Assembly: GCF_044762855.1 (NCBI RefSeq)
Contig: NZ_JBIWFB010000006.1
Location: forward strand, 124,001-188,000
From: Psychrobacillus sp044762855
GTDB lineage: Bacteria > Bacillota > Bacilli > Bacillales_A > Planococcaceae
Direction of reading: 5' to 3'
DNA length: 64,000 bases
Shown: positions 50,179 to 58,204 of the stretch, piece by piece
Layout of the letters: the number at the start of each line of letters is the position of its first letter
How positions within the stretch are numbered: the stretch's first letter is position 1
Position numbers and translations under genes: made by a program
The notes under the pieces: model-generated
The model's input: the letters and a program-made list of their open reading frames with translations, nothing else
What the model was told of the DNA's origin: nothing
Database searches by the model: none

Positions 50179-50952
50179 TTAATCTTCATACAAATGTACT
50201 GTATCCTTCAATACTAACAATTGTGCAGCATTCACTTCCATAAAAGCAATGACTTTGTCAGAGAATGCATTTCCAAAGCTAAATCGTTGCACTCCTAATG
50301 CCTTAAGCTTATTACAATTAGTGAGTCCAGGTAAAGACAATACATTTAGCGGGGCATTTATTTGCGCTGAAATTTCTTCAATATCCTTCTCTAGCATCAC
50401 ACCAGGAACAAAAATACCACTTGCTCCACTATCCACATATGTCTTTCCTCTTTCTATTGTTTCCAATAGAGGGTTTTCCTTTTGAAGATACGTATCTGTT
50501 CGAGCATTGATGAAGAAATCTTTGAAGCCGCTATGCTCTAAAGCATTTCTAATTTCAAATAACAGCTTTGCATGCAAAGAGATATCTCTTAAACCATCTT
50601 GCGTTTTGAATGAATCTTCTATGTTTATGCCCGCTACTCCAACGTCTGCTGTGTTTAAAACATTGTGTACAATTGTTTCTACAGTTTCCCCATAACCACT
50701 TTCAATATCAGCGGATACCGGAACATTGACATGCTCAGTGATCGTTTGAATGATCTGTAAATGCCGATCAAAATCAACAAGTTCTCCGTCTTTTAAACCA
50801 AGTGAATTAGCCACTCCCCAACTAGTCGTTCCGATTGCTTGGAAGCCAGCTTTTTCTAAAACTAAAGCTGACAGTAAATCCCACGCATTCCCTAAAAATA
50901 ATGGCTCAGTAGATTGATGAAGCTTATTAAATCTTTGAATTTTATTCATCAT
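50179..50952 (-). CDS. Isocitrate lyase/PEP-mutase superfamily protein
   Basis: 257 residues. Key segments are LGNAWDLLSALVLEKAGFQAIGTTSWGVANSLG, VSADIESGYG, GVAGINIEDS and INARTDTYL, as in the PEPM/ICL group that makes or breaks C-C or C-P bonds beside a carboxylate. It lacks the KKCGH loop of true isocitrate lyase. The specific substrate cannot be read. First gene of the operon with adaA and ogt. GGAGG precedes the ATG. Confidence 0.85.
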   Translation of the reverse strand: MMNKIQRFNKLHQSTEPLFLGNAWDLLSALVLEKAGFQAIGTTSWGVANSLGLKDGELVDFDRHLQIIQTITEHVNVPVSADIESGYGETVETIVHNVLNTADVGVAGINIEDSFKTQDGLRDISLHAKLLFEIRNALEHSGFKDFFINARTDTYLQKENPLLETIERGKTYVDSGASGIFVPGVMLEKDIEEISAQINAPLNVLSLPGLTNCNKLKALGVQRFSFGNAFSDKVIAFMEVNAAQLLVLKDTVHLYED

Positions 50953-51140
50953 TAAAACCTCCTTAGATTCATGTTAGCAAGTTAGAAAGGTTGTTTTCGT
51001 CCTTTTTCTTGCGCTTATGGTCTGAAAGGAATGAAAAGTGGTTTTCATTGGAGTATTTCTGGTAACGCTTTATTTGTATAAGCTTTGAAGGTAATACTGG
51101 AAGTTTTGTCGAATTTAAGGAAATGAGGGGGATGATATTC

Positions 51141-51845
51141 TTGTGGAATGGAAATATCATAGAAATAGCAACATCCATAATGGGCTGGATAGTCATTGGG
51201 ATACTGGCATTTCGCATATATAAAACACAATTGGAAAAGCCAAAAGCTTGGAAAATTTTTGTAGTAATTTTAGTAGGTCTCTTTTCTTTTTCGATTAATT
51301 GGCAAGTATTTAATACACTAGTTCAGATATCCATTCTCCCACTTGGCGTATGGATTTTGTATGTATTTTTAAAAAGAAAAGACGGACGTTGGAAGAAATA
51401 TCGACGTTTTGCTTGGCTAGGTTTTTGGGCTAATTTCATTCTATTAAGCATGGCATTAATGGCTATACCTATCAATCACCTAGTCTATCCAAAAGATCAG
51501 CCTTTAACATATCTAGCGAACGTGGAAAATGTATCAATCGTTGCTATTCATCCATCAGCAAAAGAACATATGCTAGTGAAAGAAAACTTGCAGAAGCAAA
51601 TACATAATTTAAAACCAAAAACATTTTTTAGTGATGAATGGTATACCGAAACGTATATGGAAGCAGAGTCTAGTCCAAGAAAGGAACGATTTCCGTATCT
51701 ACTTATAAATACATTGCCGAAATGGGGGAGTGGATTAGCTACAACTATTTATATCGAAAAAGATGGAAAAGGACTTTTAATAGTAACTCCGAGTAAACAG
51801 TATTATTTTCATTCCGACGAATTACTCATAGAGGAGGGAAAATAA
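51141..51845 (+). CDS. Hypothetical membrane protein
   Basis: About 234 residues. Three or four helices in the first half (about 5-25, 38-75, 92-115) are followed by a soluble region about 115-234 with no motif I recognise. TTG 51141 is chosen because GAGGGGG ends 9 bases before it; the ATGs at 51123 and 51132 overlap or precede that site. It is followed 1 bp later by the next gene, and the pair is one operon. Confidence 0.65.
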   Translation: MWNGNIIEIATSIMGWIVIGILAFRIYKTQLEKPKAWKIFVVILVGLFSFSINWQVFNTLVQISILPLGVWILYVFLKRKDGRWKKYRRFAWLGFWANFILLSMALMAIPINHLVYPKDQPLTYLANVENVSIVAIHPSAKEHMLVKENLQKQIHNLKPKTFFSDEWYTETYMEAESSPRKERFPYLLINTLPKWGSGLATTIYIEKDGKGLLIVTPSKQYYFHSDELLIEEGK

Positions 51846-51846
51846 A

Positions 51847-52584
51847 ATGAAGCATAAAAGGTTATGGAGCTTTATAGGAGTTGCTGGAGTTTTACTATTG
51901 GTAGTTATCGTCTACTCGTTATCTTATTCGAAACCAAGGCCGTTTCCTTCTAATGAGCAAGCTTTAGCTGAGATAAACAATGTTTTTCCAAAAGCGGGTG
52001 CAGAAGTTTTCCAACATACTATTTTTCTAGACGAGTCTCATGTGTTTGTTCCGTTTATTTCAGATGCGAACGCTACTGGAATGAGCTTATGGAAATGGAA
52101 AAAACGAAATTGGAAATTAGTATATATTACTACAAGCGGACAGCCCTTAGTATGGAGGATAGACAAAAAAGATCCATCTTCTTATCAAATACTGTGGAAC
52201 TTTTCAGAGCAGTCTAATATAGAATTCATGAAAGTTTACTTGATGAAGAGAAGAAACTATCTTGTAAGTAATAATGTGGAACATTACTTTCCCGGTGTAC
52301 AAATGGAAGAAAAAATAATAATTTCAGAAAATCCTTATGGCAGTATACAAATGCCAAATGAATGGATTTCTGTCATTCAGTCAGAAAATAAACTTTCACC
52401 AAGCGAGTCGAGTTTGTTTCCTAACTTAATGAATTATCCACAATACTTCACTTTTCGTTGGTTGCCTTATGATAAATCCGATAAAGTAATGAATCCATTA
52501 GAACTTCCAAATGGATTTTCTAGTTGGAATGATGTGATCGACCTAGAAAATGTAATATGGATTGATGCATCAGAACTGGAATAA
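51847..52584 (+). CDS. Hypothetical membrane-anchored protein
   Basis: 245 residues. One N-terminal helix (about 6-27) then an extracellular domain rich in aromatic residues (SLWKWKKRNWKLVYITTSGQPLVWRI). No family recognised. AGGAGGGAAAATAA lies before the ATG. Paired with the previous membrane protein and ended by a terminator. Confidence 0.7.
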   Translation: MKHKRLWSFIGVAGVLLLVVIVYSLSYSKPRPFPSNEQALAEINNVFPKAGAEVFQHTIFLDESHVFVPFISDANATGMSLWKWKKRNWKLVYITTSGQPLVWRIDKKDPSSYQILWNFSEQSNIEFMKVYLMKRRNYLVSNNVEHYFPGVQMEEKIIISENPYGSIQMPNEWISVIQSENKLSPSESSLFPNLMNYPQYFTFRWLPYDKSDKVMNPLELPNGFSSWNDVIDLENVIWIDASELE

Positions 52585-52598
52585 CCCAGAATAAGAGG

Positions 52599-52626
52599 AA
52601 ACCCCCAAAGTTTTGGGGGTTTTTCA
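52599..52626 (+). terminator. Terminator after the two membrane protein genes
   Basis: AAACCCCCAAA and TTTGGGGGTTT, 2-nt loop, then TT. The stem is 11 bp and perfect. Confidence 0.9.
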
Positions 52627-52638
52627 TATGGCAACAGG

Positions 52639-52694
52639 TTTAGTTGTAAAAAAATCATATTTAGTTGGAAAAACAAGTACTTTAGTTGTAAAAC
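52639..52694 (+). repeat. 21-bp phased CAACTAA-core repeat, three units
   Basis: TTTAGTTGTAAAA begins at 52639, TTTAGTTGGAAAA at 52660 and TTTAGTTGTAAAA at 52681, 21 bp each. The array starts 13 bp after a terminator, as at 16.4 kb. Confidence 0.8.
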
Positions 52695-52712
52695 CTCCGA
52701 AATGAATGAATA

Positions 52713-52762
52713 TTGACACAAAACTAACCAATGGTTATAATATAACCATTGGTTAGTTTTGT
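52713..52762 (+). promoter_or_regulatory. Consensus promoter inside a 45-bp perfect palindrome (TetR operator)
   Basis: TTGACA (52713-52718), 17 bp, TATAAT (52736-52741) is a perfect SigA promoter. Positions 52718-52739 are the exact reverse complement of 52741-52762, giving 22-bp arms. Each arm holds a quasi-palindrome AACCAATGGTT or AACCATTGGTT, so two adjoining operator sites are likely. The following gene is a TetR regulator, so autorepression is expected. Confidence 0.85.
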
Positions 52763-52779
52763 GGAGAGAGTGTGATTAT

Positions 52780-53400
52780 ATGAAAAGCAAGCAAGTGCAA
52801 CGTTCAGAAGAAACAAAAAAACAGATTTTACAATCAGCAGGACTGTTATTTGCTAAAAAAGGATACGATGCTGTGACGATCCGAGAAATTGCAAAGGATG
52901 CGGGTTGTTCACATACAACTATTTATCTCTATTTTAAAGATAAGGAAGCATTGCTTCATGAGTTATCGATGCCATCCTTGCTGGATTTGCAACAACAATT
53001 ACAACAAATTTCGACTATGAATATGTTAACAGCAGAAGAAAAACTAAAAAAAATTAGTATAGAGTATATTCACTTTTGCCTACAGAATCGCAATATGTAC
53101 GACATTTTTTTCAACGCAAAATCTTCTAGGGTAGATGAAAAAGAGCCCGAACTGGCAATCAACAAACTTCGCTTGGAAATTTTTGCACTGATGAAAGTAG
53201 TTATTCAGCAATGTCTTTCCATTTTGAACGATGAACAATTATTGACCTTTTCTCGCATTTATTATTACCATTTAAATGGAATTTTAAGTACATATTCGTA
53301 TCAGCATGAACCGCTTGACGTTTTAATGGAGCGATTGACGCCAACATTTGACCTTGCTATTGAAATTCTTTTATTAGGCTTCAAAGAAAAATTAAAATAA
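52780..53400 (+). CDS. TetR/AcrR-family regulator
   Basis: 206 residues. HTH AVTIREIAKDAGCSHTTIYLYFKDKEALLHEL at about residues 30-60, then a helical ligand domain. ATG 52780 is preferred, with GGAGAGAGTG upstream; the frame is open to TTG 52759 inside the palindrome. First gene of an operon with an MBL-fold enzyme and a YrdB-like protein; the ligand may be a substrate of those. Confidence 0.9.
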   Translation: MKSKQVQRSEETKKQILQSAGLLFAKKGYDAVTIREIAKDAGCSHTTIYLYFKDKEALLHELSMPSLLDLQQQLQQISTMNMLTAEEKLKKISIEYIHFCLQNRNMYDIFFNAKSSRVDEKEPELAINKLRLEIFALMKVVIQQCLSILNDEQLLTFSRIYYYHLNGILSTYSYQHEPLDVLMERLTPTFDLAIEILLLGFKEKLK

Positions 53401-53409
53401 GGGGATAAG

Positions 53410-54087
53410 ATGATGAAAGTGGAAAAGATTTCTGAACATATTTGGAGCTTAAAAACGTGGATGGTAATTCCTTTTCACGTGTGGGTAGTTGTGGAAGAAG
53501 ACGGGGTCACATTAGTGGATGCAGGGATGCCGTTCATGGCAAAAGGAATAATAAACTTCATTAAACAGTTAAATGCCGGACCTTTGAAGCGAATTCTTTT
53601 AACACATGGTCATACCGATCATGTAGGAGCGGTAAAGGCAATCTTAGTTGAAAATGAAGTGCCGGTGTATGCACATCGAGTGGAAATTCCCTATTTGGAA
53701 GGGGAACTTCTATATCCGAAACGAAAAAAACTGGAACACAATTTACCTAAACAGCTTACAAAACCATTATCAGAAGAACTAGGAAACTTACAATCAATTG
53801 ATGGACTGACACCGTATTTAACACCAGGGCATTCCCCGGGGCATGTTGTATATTATCACGAAAAGGATCAAGTACTATTAGCTGGTGACCTCTTTAATTC
53901 TAAAAAAGGAAAGCTGCATCCTCCTATGTTCACGCCTTTTTTGGATGAAGCGGTAAAAAGTGCAGCCATCGTAGAGAAGTTAAAACCAAAACGTTTAGAA
54001 GTATGCCATGGTAGCTCAGTGTTTAACGCAACCGAACAATTAGAAGACTATGTTCGAAAAGCAGAGAAAAAAACTGGGAGGATTTAA
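53410..54087 (+). CDS. MBL-fold metallo-hydrolase
   Basis: 225 residues. THGHTDHVGAV (HxHxDH), TPGHSPGHVVYY, AGDLF and CHGSSV provide the zinc or iron ligands of a beta-lactamase-fold hydrolase of the glyoxalase II-like branch. The substrate is unknown. It starts 10 bp after the TetR stop with AAGGGGATAAG ahead, and is likely induced with it. Confidence 0.85.
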   Translation: MMKVEKISEHIWSLKTWMVIPFHVWVVVEEDGVTLVDAGMPFMAKGIINFIKQLNAGPLKRILLTHGHTDHVGAVKAILVENEVPVYAHRVEIPYLEGELLYPKRKKLEHNLPKQLTKPLSEELGNLQSIDGLTPYLTPGHSPGHVVYYHEKDQVLLAGDLFNSKKGKLHPPMFTPFLDEAVKSAAIVEKLKPKRLEVCHGSSVFNATEQLEDYVRKAEKKTGRI

Positions 54088-54089
54088 TC

Positions 54090-54428
54090 ATGCTAATTGT
54101 TCAATATATAGTATTTGGTTTGTTTTTCTTAATGGAATTATGTGCACTTGCAGCCTTTTCTTATTGGGGCTTTCATATGAACCGTGGGTGGCTTATAAAT
54201 AGTTTACTAGGATTAGGTACACCGCTTCTAGTGGCAATTTTTTGGGGGACTTTTATTGCTCCAAAAGCTTCTATTCCAGTATCAATACCATTAAGAATCA
54301 TACTTCAAACTATTATATTTGCTTTAGCAGTAGCTGCCTTGTATTTCTCAGATAAAAGCAAACTTGCAATTATTTTTGGAGTAGTTGTTTTGATTGAAAT
54401 GATCTTGATGTATACGATTGAAGAATGA
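54090..54428 (+). CDS. YrdB-like DUF2568 membrane protein
   Basis: 112 residues with four helices. The family segment is FWGTFIAPKASIPVSIPLRIILQTIIF. Function unknown. It starts 3 bp after the MBL gene stop. Last gene of the TetR operon. Confidence 0.75.
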   Translation: MLIVQYIVFGLFFLMELCALAAFSYWGFHMNRGWLINSLLGLGTPLLVAIFWGTFIAPKASIPVSIPLRIILQTIIFALAVAALYFSDKSKLAIIFGVVVLIEMILMYTIEE

Positions 54429-54497
54429 TAAGACAGCATTTAGTATAGTAGAATAGAGGATATCATCCACAGGGAGGAGATCCTTATTTCAGTAGAT

Positions 54498-55202
54498 ATG
54501 GTAACACAAATTATCGATGACATCATGCATCAAATCGTTTCAAAGACAATGAAGCATGGAGAAAAACTGCCTTCTGAAAACGAACTCACGACCAAATATA
54601 AAGTGCCAAGAATGACGGTAAGAAATGCTTTAACAAAATTAGAAGAACGTGGCTATATTTACTCGGTGCAGGGAAAGGGCCGTTATCTAAAAGAAGCGTC
54701 CACTCAAATCCAATTGCATTTAACAGGAAAAACAAGTTTTACAGATAAAATGAAAGAAGCAGGATATGATTTAAAAACAGAGAATATCTACTGCGAAAAA
54801 ATAGCGTATGATGAACAACTCTTTGAAAATATTAATGCAAATAAAGAGGATAATGTCTACAAAATAGCCAGAATCCGTTATATTAACGGGGAACCTATTG
54901 CCATCCACAATTCCTATGTGAGTGATAGTACGTTCCCGAAAATTTCAGCCGATGGACCAAAAATCGAGTCGATGTTTGCTTACTATCGAAAACTCGGTTA
55001 CAACGATTTTGCCAGTAAAAAAAGCTTGTTAAGTATTACGTTTCCAACTTCCAATGAGCAACAACTACTCGCTTGTAAAAGCATGGTACCGCTCATCGTC
55101 GTGGAAAGCGATTGTATAGATGTAGCTTCAAACAAAGTACTCGAACATACGACAATACTGTATCGAAGTGATAAATTTAAATATGATATTACGATGGATT
55201 GA
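54498..55202 (+). CDS. phnF: GntR/HutC-family regulator, probably PhnF
   Basis: 234 residues. N-terminal winged helix (LPSENELTTKYKVPRMTVRNALTKLEERGYIYSVQGKGRYL) and C-terminal UTRA ligand domain (NVYKIARIRYINGEPIAIHNSYV). Regulators of this type sit beside phn genes and sense phosphonates or phosphate. GGGAGGAG (54473-54480) is 18 bases before ATG 54498; ATT 54486 is at ideal distance, so a non-standard start is possible. It is separated from phnG by element B. The gene name rests on context. Confidence 0.75.
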   Translation: MVTQIIDDIMHQIVSKTMKHGEKLPSENELTTKYKVPRMTVRNALTKLEERGYIYSVQGKGRYLKEASTQIQLHLTGKTSFTDKMKEAGYDLKTENIYCEKIAYDEQLFENINANKEDNVYKIARIRYINGEPIAIHNSYVSDSTFPKISADGPKIESMFAYYRKLGYNDFASKKSLLSITFPTSNEQQLLACKSMVPLIVVESDCIDVASNKVLEHTTILYRSDKFKYDITMD

Positions 55203-55209
55203 CCAAAAG

Positions 55210-55247
55210 CAGGTAAAGGATGAAATTGTCCTTTACCTGTTTTTTTT
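55210..55247 (+). terminator. Terminator after the GntR gene
   Basis: CAGGTAAAGGA pairs with TCCTTTACCTG, 8-nt loop, then TTTTTTTT. Confidence 0.9.
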
Positions 55248-55275
55248 ATATCACTTTTTATATAAGAAACATAAA

Positions 55276-55910
55276 AGGGATAATGCGTCTTGGCAAGCTC
55301 AATAAAGAGACCGCTATATTTCCGCCGGGCGAGTGACGAGCTCCTATGTAGCTAACGCTCTTGCAGGGTCTCACACTGTCGTGGAAAATTCCAAAGAATG
55401 GCTAAGGGCAATCAAAAAGCTGTTGAAAGCAACTAAAATCAGCATGAAAGCAACTAAATAGCCCATGAGAGCAACTAATTTATTACAATATCAAGTTTAC
55501 TTAGATTGAGACGACCATAATTTAGGCAGATTATAGGAATAATATGCCTAAAAGCCCGCTGTACTCGCCTAGCCAGCATCTGTTCGACTAGTTTGTCTAG
55601 TTCAAAGGCAAGATTATCTGGTTCACCGTTTATTGTTAATTTCGGAAACTGATAAGGTGAATATTTTCCATTGATTTTCGCTGCAGGGCGGCGACTCCGA
55701 AGGAGGTCAACAGGAGGTTGGTCACAAAGGCATTGCCACACGATGTGGCGTTCTTAGCCTTTGTTCCTCTGTCTGAGTAAGATGAGACTTCACAACGTAC
55801 GCGCGTAGGCGCGGCGGTGAAGGCTCATCACTCACCCCACGGAAAGCGTCCGTCCTGCAGCGAAAATCACAGTGGTCACCTAATAGAATTCTCTACGACG
55901 CATTATCCCT
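55276..55910 (+). repeat. 0.6 kb non-coding element, copy B, with 14-bp terminal inverted repeats
   Basis: 635 bp bounded by AGGGATAATGCGTC (55276-55289) and its exact complement GACGCATTATCCCT (55897-55910). It is the inverse of copy A at 43662-44274. Relative to A it has about 60 extra bases near 55702-55765, including the hairpin GCCACA-CGA-TGTGGC, and one GAAC-type spacer differs. Small frames within it reflect the repeat, not genes. It sits between the GntR gene and phnG. Confidence 0.88.
55408..55480 (-). repeat. 21-bp phased CAACTAA-core repeat, four units (inside element B)
   Basis: GCAATCAAA at 55408, GCAACTAAA at 55429 and 55450, GCAACTAAT at 55471: exact 21-bp steps. Confidence 0.85.
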
Positions 55911-56015
55911 ATATTGTATCCAAACTCTTCATTAGGAGTTTTCAACAAGGGATACATCGTGCGAGTTCAATTATTAAGAAAATTTACAAACATTTACGAT
56001 ACCTTAAAACACAAC

Positions 56016-56031
56016 AACTTGGCGACAAGTT
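56016..56031. promoter_or_regulatory. Candidate operator upstream of phnG
   Basis: AACTTG-GCGA-CAAGTT is a perfect 6-bp palindrome 32 bp before the phnG start. It does not match the published TATAC-type PhnF site that I know of, so its owner is unclear. No clear promoter hexamers were seen here. Confidence 0.35.
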
Positions 56032-56062
56032 AAGATGAACTTGCAAAGGAGGAGTCAATTAG

Positions 56063-56485
56063 ATGAAAAGAAGAAGACGAACCGAAATTCTCATTCAAGA
56101 AAATGGCCACTTAGCACAAAAGCTAGCAGAAACAATTATAGATGTATATGAATGCAAAGAAATTCTTGCACCGCAATACGGATTAACGATGATCAAAATG
56201 AGGGAATCCGCTAAAAACTCCTTATTTTATATAGGAGAAGTCCTTATAACAGAAGCAAAAGTAGAAATAAATAACTGTATTGGAATAGGAATAGTCGTAG
56301 GAATGGAAGACGAACTTGCCAAACACCTCGCAATAATCGATGCAGCATATAAAGCAGAACTACCAGAAACAATTATTTGGCATACGCAACTAATCGAAGC
56401 CGAAAAACGAATCACAAAAGAGCTTGTGAAAAAACAAGCAGAGCTTTTCAAAACGAAAGTTAACTTTGAAACAATGGAAGTCTAA
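56063..56485 (+). CDS. phnG: C-P lyase subunit PhnG
   Basis: 140 residues, RRRRTEILIQENGHLAQKLAETI and GLTMIKMRESAKNSLFYIGEVLITEAKVEIN typical of PhnG. It is part of the PhnGHIJ core that moves ribose onto methylphosphonate-type substrates. AAAGGAGGAG lies 12 bases before the ATG. First gene of the operon phnGHIJKML-PHP. It ends 20 bp before phnH. Confidence 0.9.
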   Translation: MKRRRRTEILIQENGHLAQKLAETIIDVYECKEILAPQYGLTMIKMRESAKNSLFYIGEVLITEAKVEINNCIGIGIVVGMEDELAKHLAIIDAAYKAELPETIIWHTQLIEAEKRITKELVKKQAELFKTKVNFETMEV

Positions 56486-56504
56486 CCAAATAAGGAGGGA
56501 TAGT

Positions 56505-57101
56505 ATGGCTATCGATCAAGTACATGATTTGCAACAAGTTTACAGAAAAATATTGCATAGTATGTCGCGACCTGGCACCATTTCTTCGCTGGCGGATAAT
56601 GCGAGAAAAGTAGATTTCGACCTCTCATGCTTTCATTCAACGTTCTTATGTGCGATGACATTTTTAGATGCGGAAGTGACATTTCATATTCTCTCAACAG
56701 ACCAACAAAGCTTAATAGATAAGATTTCAGCATATACATCTGCAAAATTTGCACCAATTGACGAAGCGGATTTTATCATTATTCTTCGAGAAGATAAAGA
56801 GGAGTCCATTCAACATGCTTTTGCAAATTGTAAAAATGGCACGCTCACGGATCCACAACAGTCTTCGATTTGGATAATGGAAAGTTCTAGCTTATCTAAT
56901 TCGGGCGAACTAACTTTGACAGGCCCAGGCATACAACACGAATCTGAGCTACATACAAGTTTAAGCACAGCCATATGGCAGGCGAGAAATGAACGGACAA
57001 AAGAATATCCACTAGGCATCGATTTGATTATTACGGATGAAAATGCCCAAATTGTTTGTGTACCTCGTACAACTACAGTGGAAATGACGGGGGTGCGCTA
57101 A
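56505..57101 (+). CDS. phnH: C-P lyase subunit PhnH
   Basis: 198 residues. VYRKILHSMSRPGTISSL is the conserved start, and RNERTKEYPLGIDLIITDE the conserved end. PhnH is a core structural subunit with a PLP-transferase-like fold without cofactor. ATG 56505 follows AAGGAGGG; the frame continues upstream into phnG and is not used. Its TAA overlaps phnI ATG (TAATG). Confidence 0.92.
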   Translation: MAIDQVHDLQQVYRKILHSMSRPGTISSLADNARKVDFDLSCFHSTFLCAMTFLDAEVTFHILSTDQQSLIDKISAYTSAKFAPIDEADFIIILREDKEESIQHAFANCKNGTLTDPQQSSIWIMESSSLSNSGELTLTGPGIQHESELHTSLSTAIWQARNERTKEYPLGIDLIITDENAQIVCVPRTTTVEMTGVR

Positions 57102-58204
57102 TGGGTTACGTTCCAGTAAAAGGTGGGACAGAAGCAATTGATGCTTCTATCAAGCGTTTAAAATACGAGCGTCTAAAAGAAAATGAAATAATAGAAATCC
57201 AGACAATTATGTCCGCGATGCGTGGAATGATTGATCAAGTAATGTCCGAAAGCAGCTTATATTCCCCTTACTTAGCGGCGCTTGCGATTAAACAAGCAGA
57301 AGGAAGTATGGAGGAAGCCGTTTTCCTTATGCGTGCGCACCGATCCACATTGCCTCGCCCTTATTATAGTAAGGCGGTGGAACCAGAAACAATGCTAGTT
57401 GAGCGTCGTATTTCTGCAAGTTTTAAAGATATCCCAGGAGGACAGCTGTTAGGAGCAACTTATGATTATACGCATCGATTGTTAGATTTTGATTTGATAG
57501 AGGAAAGCTCGGAAAACATCCAGCAGTGGTTGCAAAACTATGAACTGGAGTTACAGCAGGTAGAAACTCTTGATGAAGTAAAATATTTTCCTAAGGTAGT
57601 GGATTATCTACGTGAGGAAGGGCTGTTTGAGAAATACGAAGAAAATAATACAGCTCCTAAAGATATTACGAAACAAAGTTTACAATTTCCTGCCACTAGA
57701 AGTGAACGGCTGCAAGTAATGACAAGAGGGCAGACAGGAGCTGTCACATCGTTAGGTTATGCCTCACTTAGAGGATACGGGCAAGTGCACCCGACAGTCG
57801 GAGAAGTGCGAGTAGGTGCTGTTCCTATCTATGTAGGGCATCCAGAAGACATAGAAGATGACTATTATATCGGTGATATTAAAGTAACCGAAGTGGAATC
57901 ATTCGTCCCAACGCAAGTAAAAAATGCCAACAATGAATATGAACTACAATTTGAAATTGGCTATGGTATTTGCTATGGACAAAATGAAACGAAGGCGATT
58001 GCGATGAGTATTTTAGATCAATGTCTGGAGCATCCGGAAGCTAATTTTCCAACGCATGATGAAGAGTTTGTATTATTGCATATTGATTCAGTAGAGTCGA
58101 CAGGATTCATTTCCCATTTGAAATTACCGCATTATGTGACGTTCCAATCGAAGCTAGACAGTGTTCGTCAAGTGAAGAAAGGGGTGCGAGAGATTGAAGC
58201 CTAA
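57101..58204 (+). CDS. phnI: C-P lyase subunit PhnI
   Basis: 367 residues. GYVPVKGGTEAIDASI starts the family and QLLGATYDYTHRLLDFDL, YASLRGYGQVHPTVGEVR are conserved blocks. PhnI forms the nucleosidase/ribosyl-transfer core with PhnG, H and L. ATG 57101 shares one base with the phnH stop. It overlaps phnJ by 11 bp. Confidence 0.95.
   Translation: MGYVPVKGGTEAIDASIKRLKYERLKENEIIEIQTIMSAMRGMIDQVMSESSLYSPYLAALAIKQAEGSMEEAVFLMRAHRSTLPRPYYSKAVEPETMLVERRISASFKDIPGGQLLGATYDYTHRLLDFDLIEESSENIQQWLQNYELELQQVETLDEVKYFPKVVDYLREEGLFEKYEENNTAPKDITKQSLQFPATRSERLQVMTRGQTGAVTSLGYASLRGYGQVHPTVGEVRVGAVPIYVGHPEDIEDDYYIGDIKVTEVESFVPTQVKNANNEYELQFEIGYGICYGQNETKAIAMSILDQCLEHPEANFPTHDEEFVLLHIDSVESTGFISHLKLPHYVTFQSKLDSVRQVKKGVREIEA

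Noticed and set aside
50179..50952. Second isocitrate lyase
   Set aside because: Too short and without the KKCGH loop; belongs to the PEP-mutase-like branch.
55475..55741. 88-codon frame on the minus strand in element B
   Set aside because: Composition follows the repeat, no ribosome site and no counterpart preserved in copy A.
55817..56038. Open frame on the plus strand starting MKAHHSPHGKRPSC
   Set aside because: Copy B counterpart of the above, running out of the repeat into unrelated DNA, so the protein tails differ. Not a gene.
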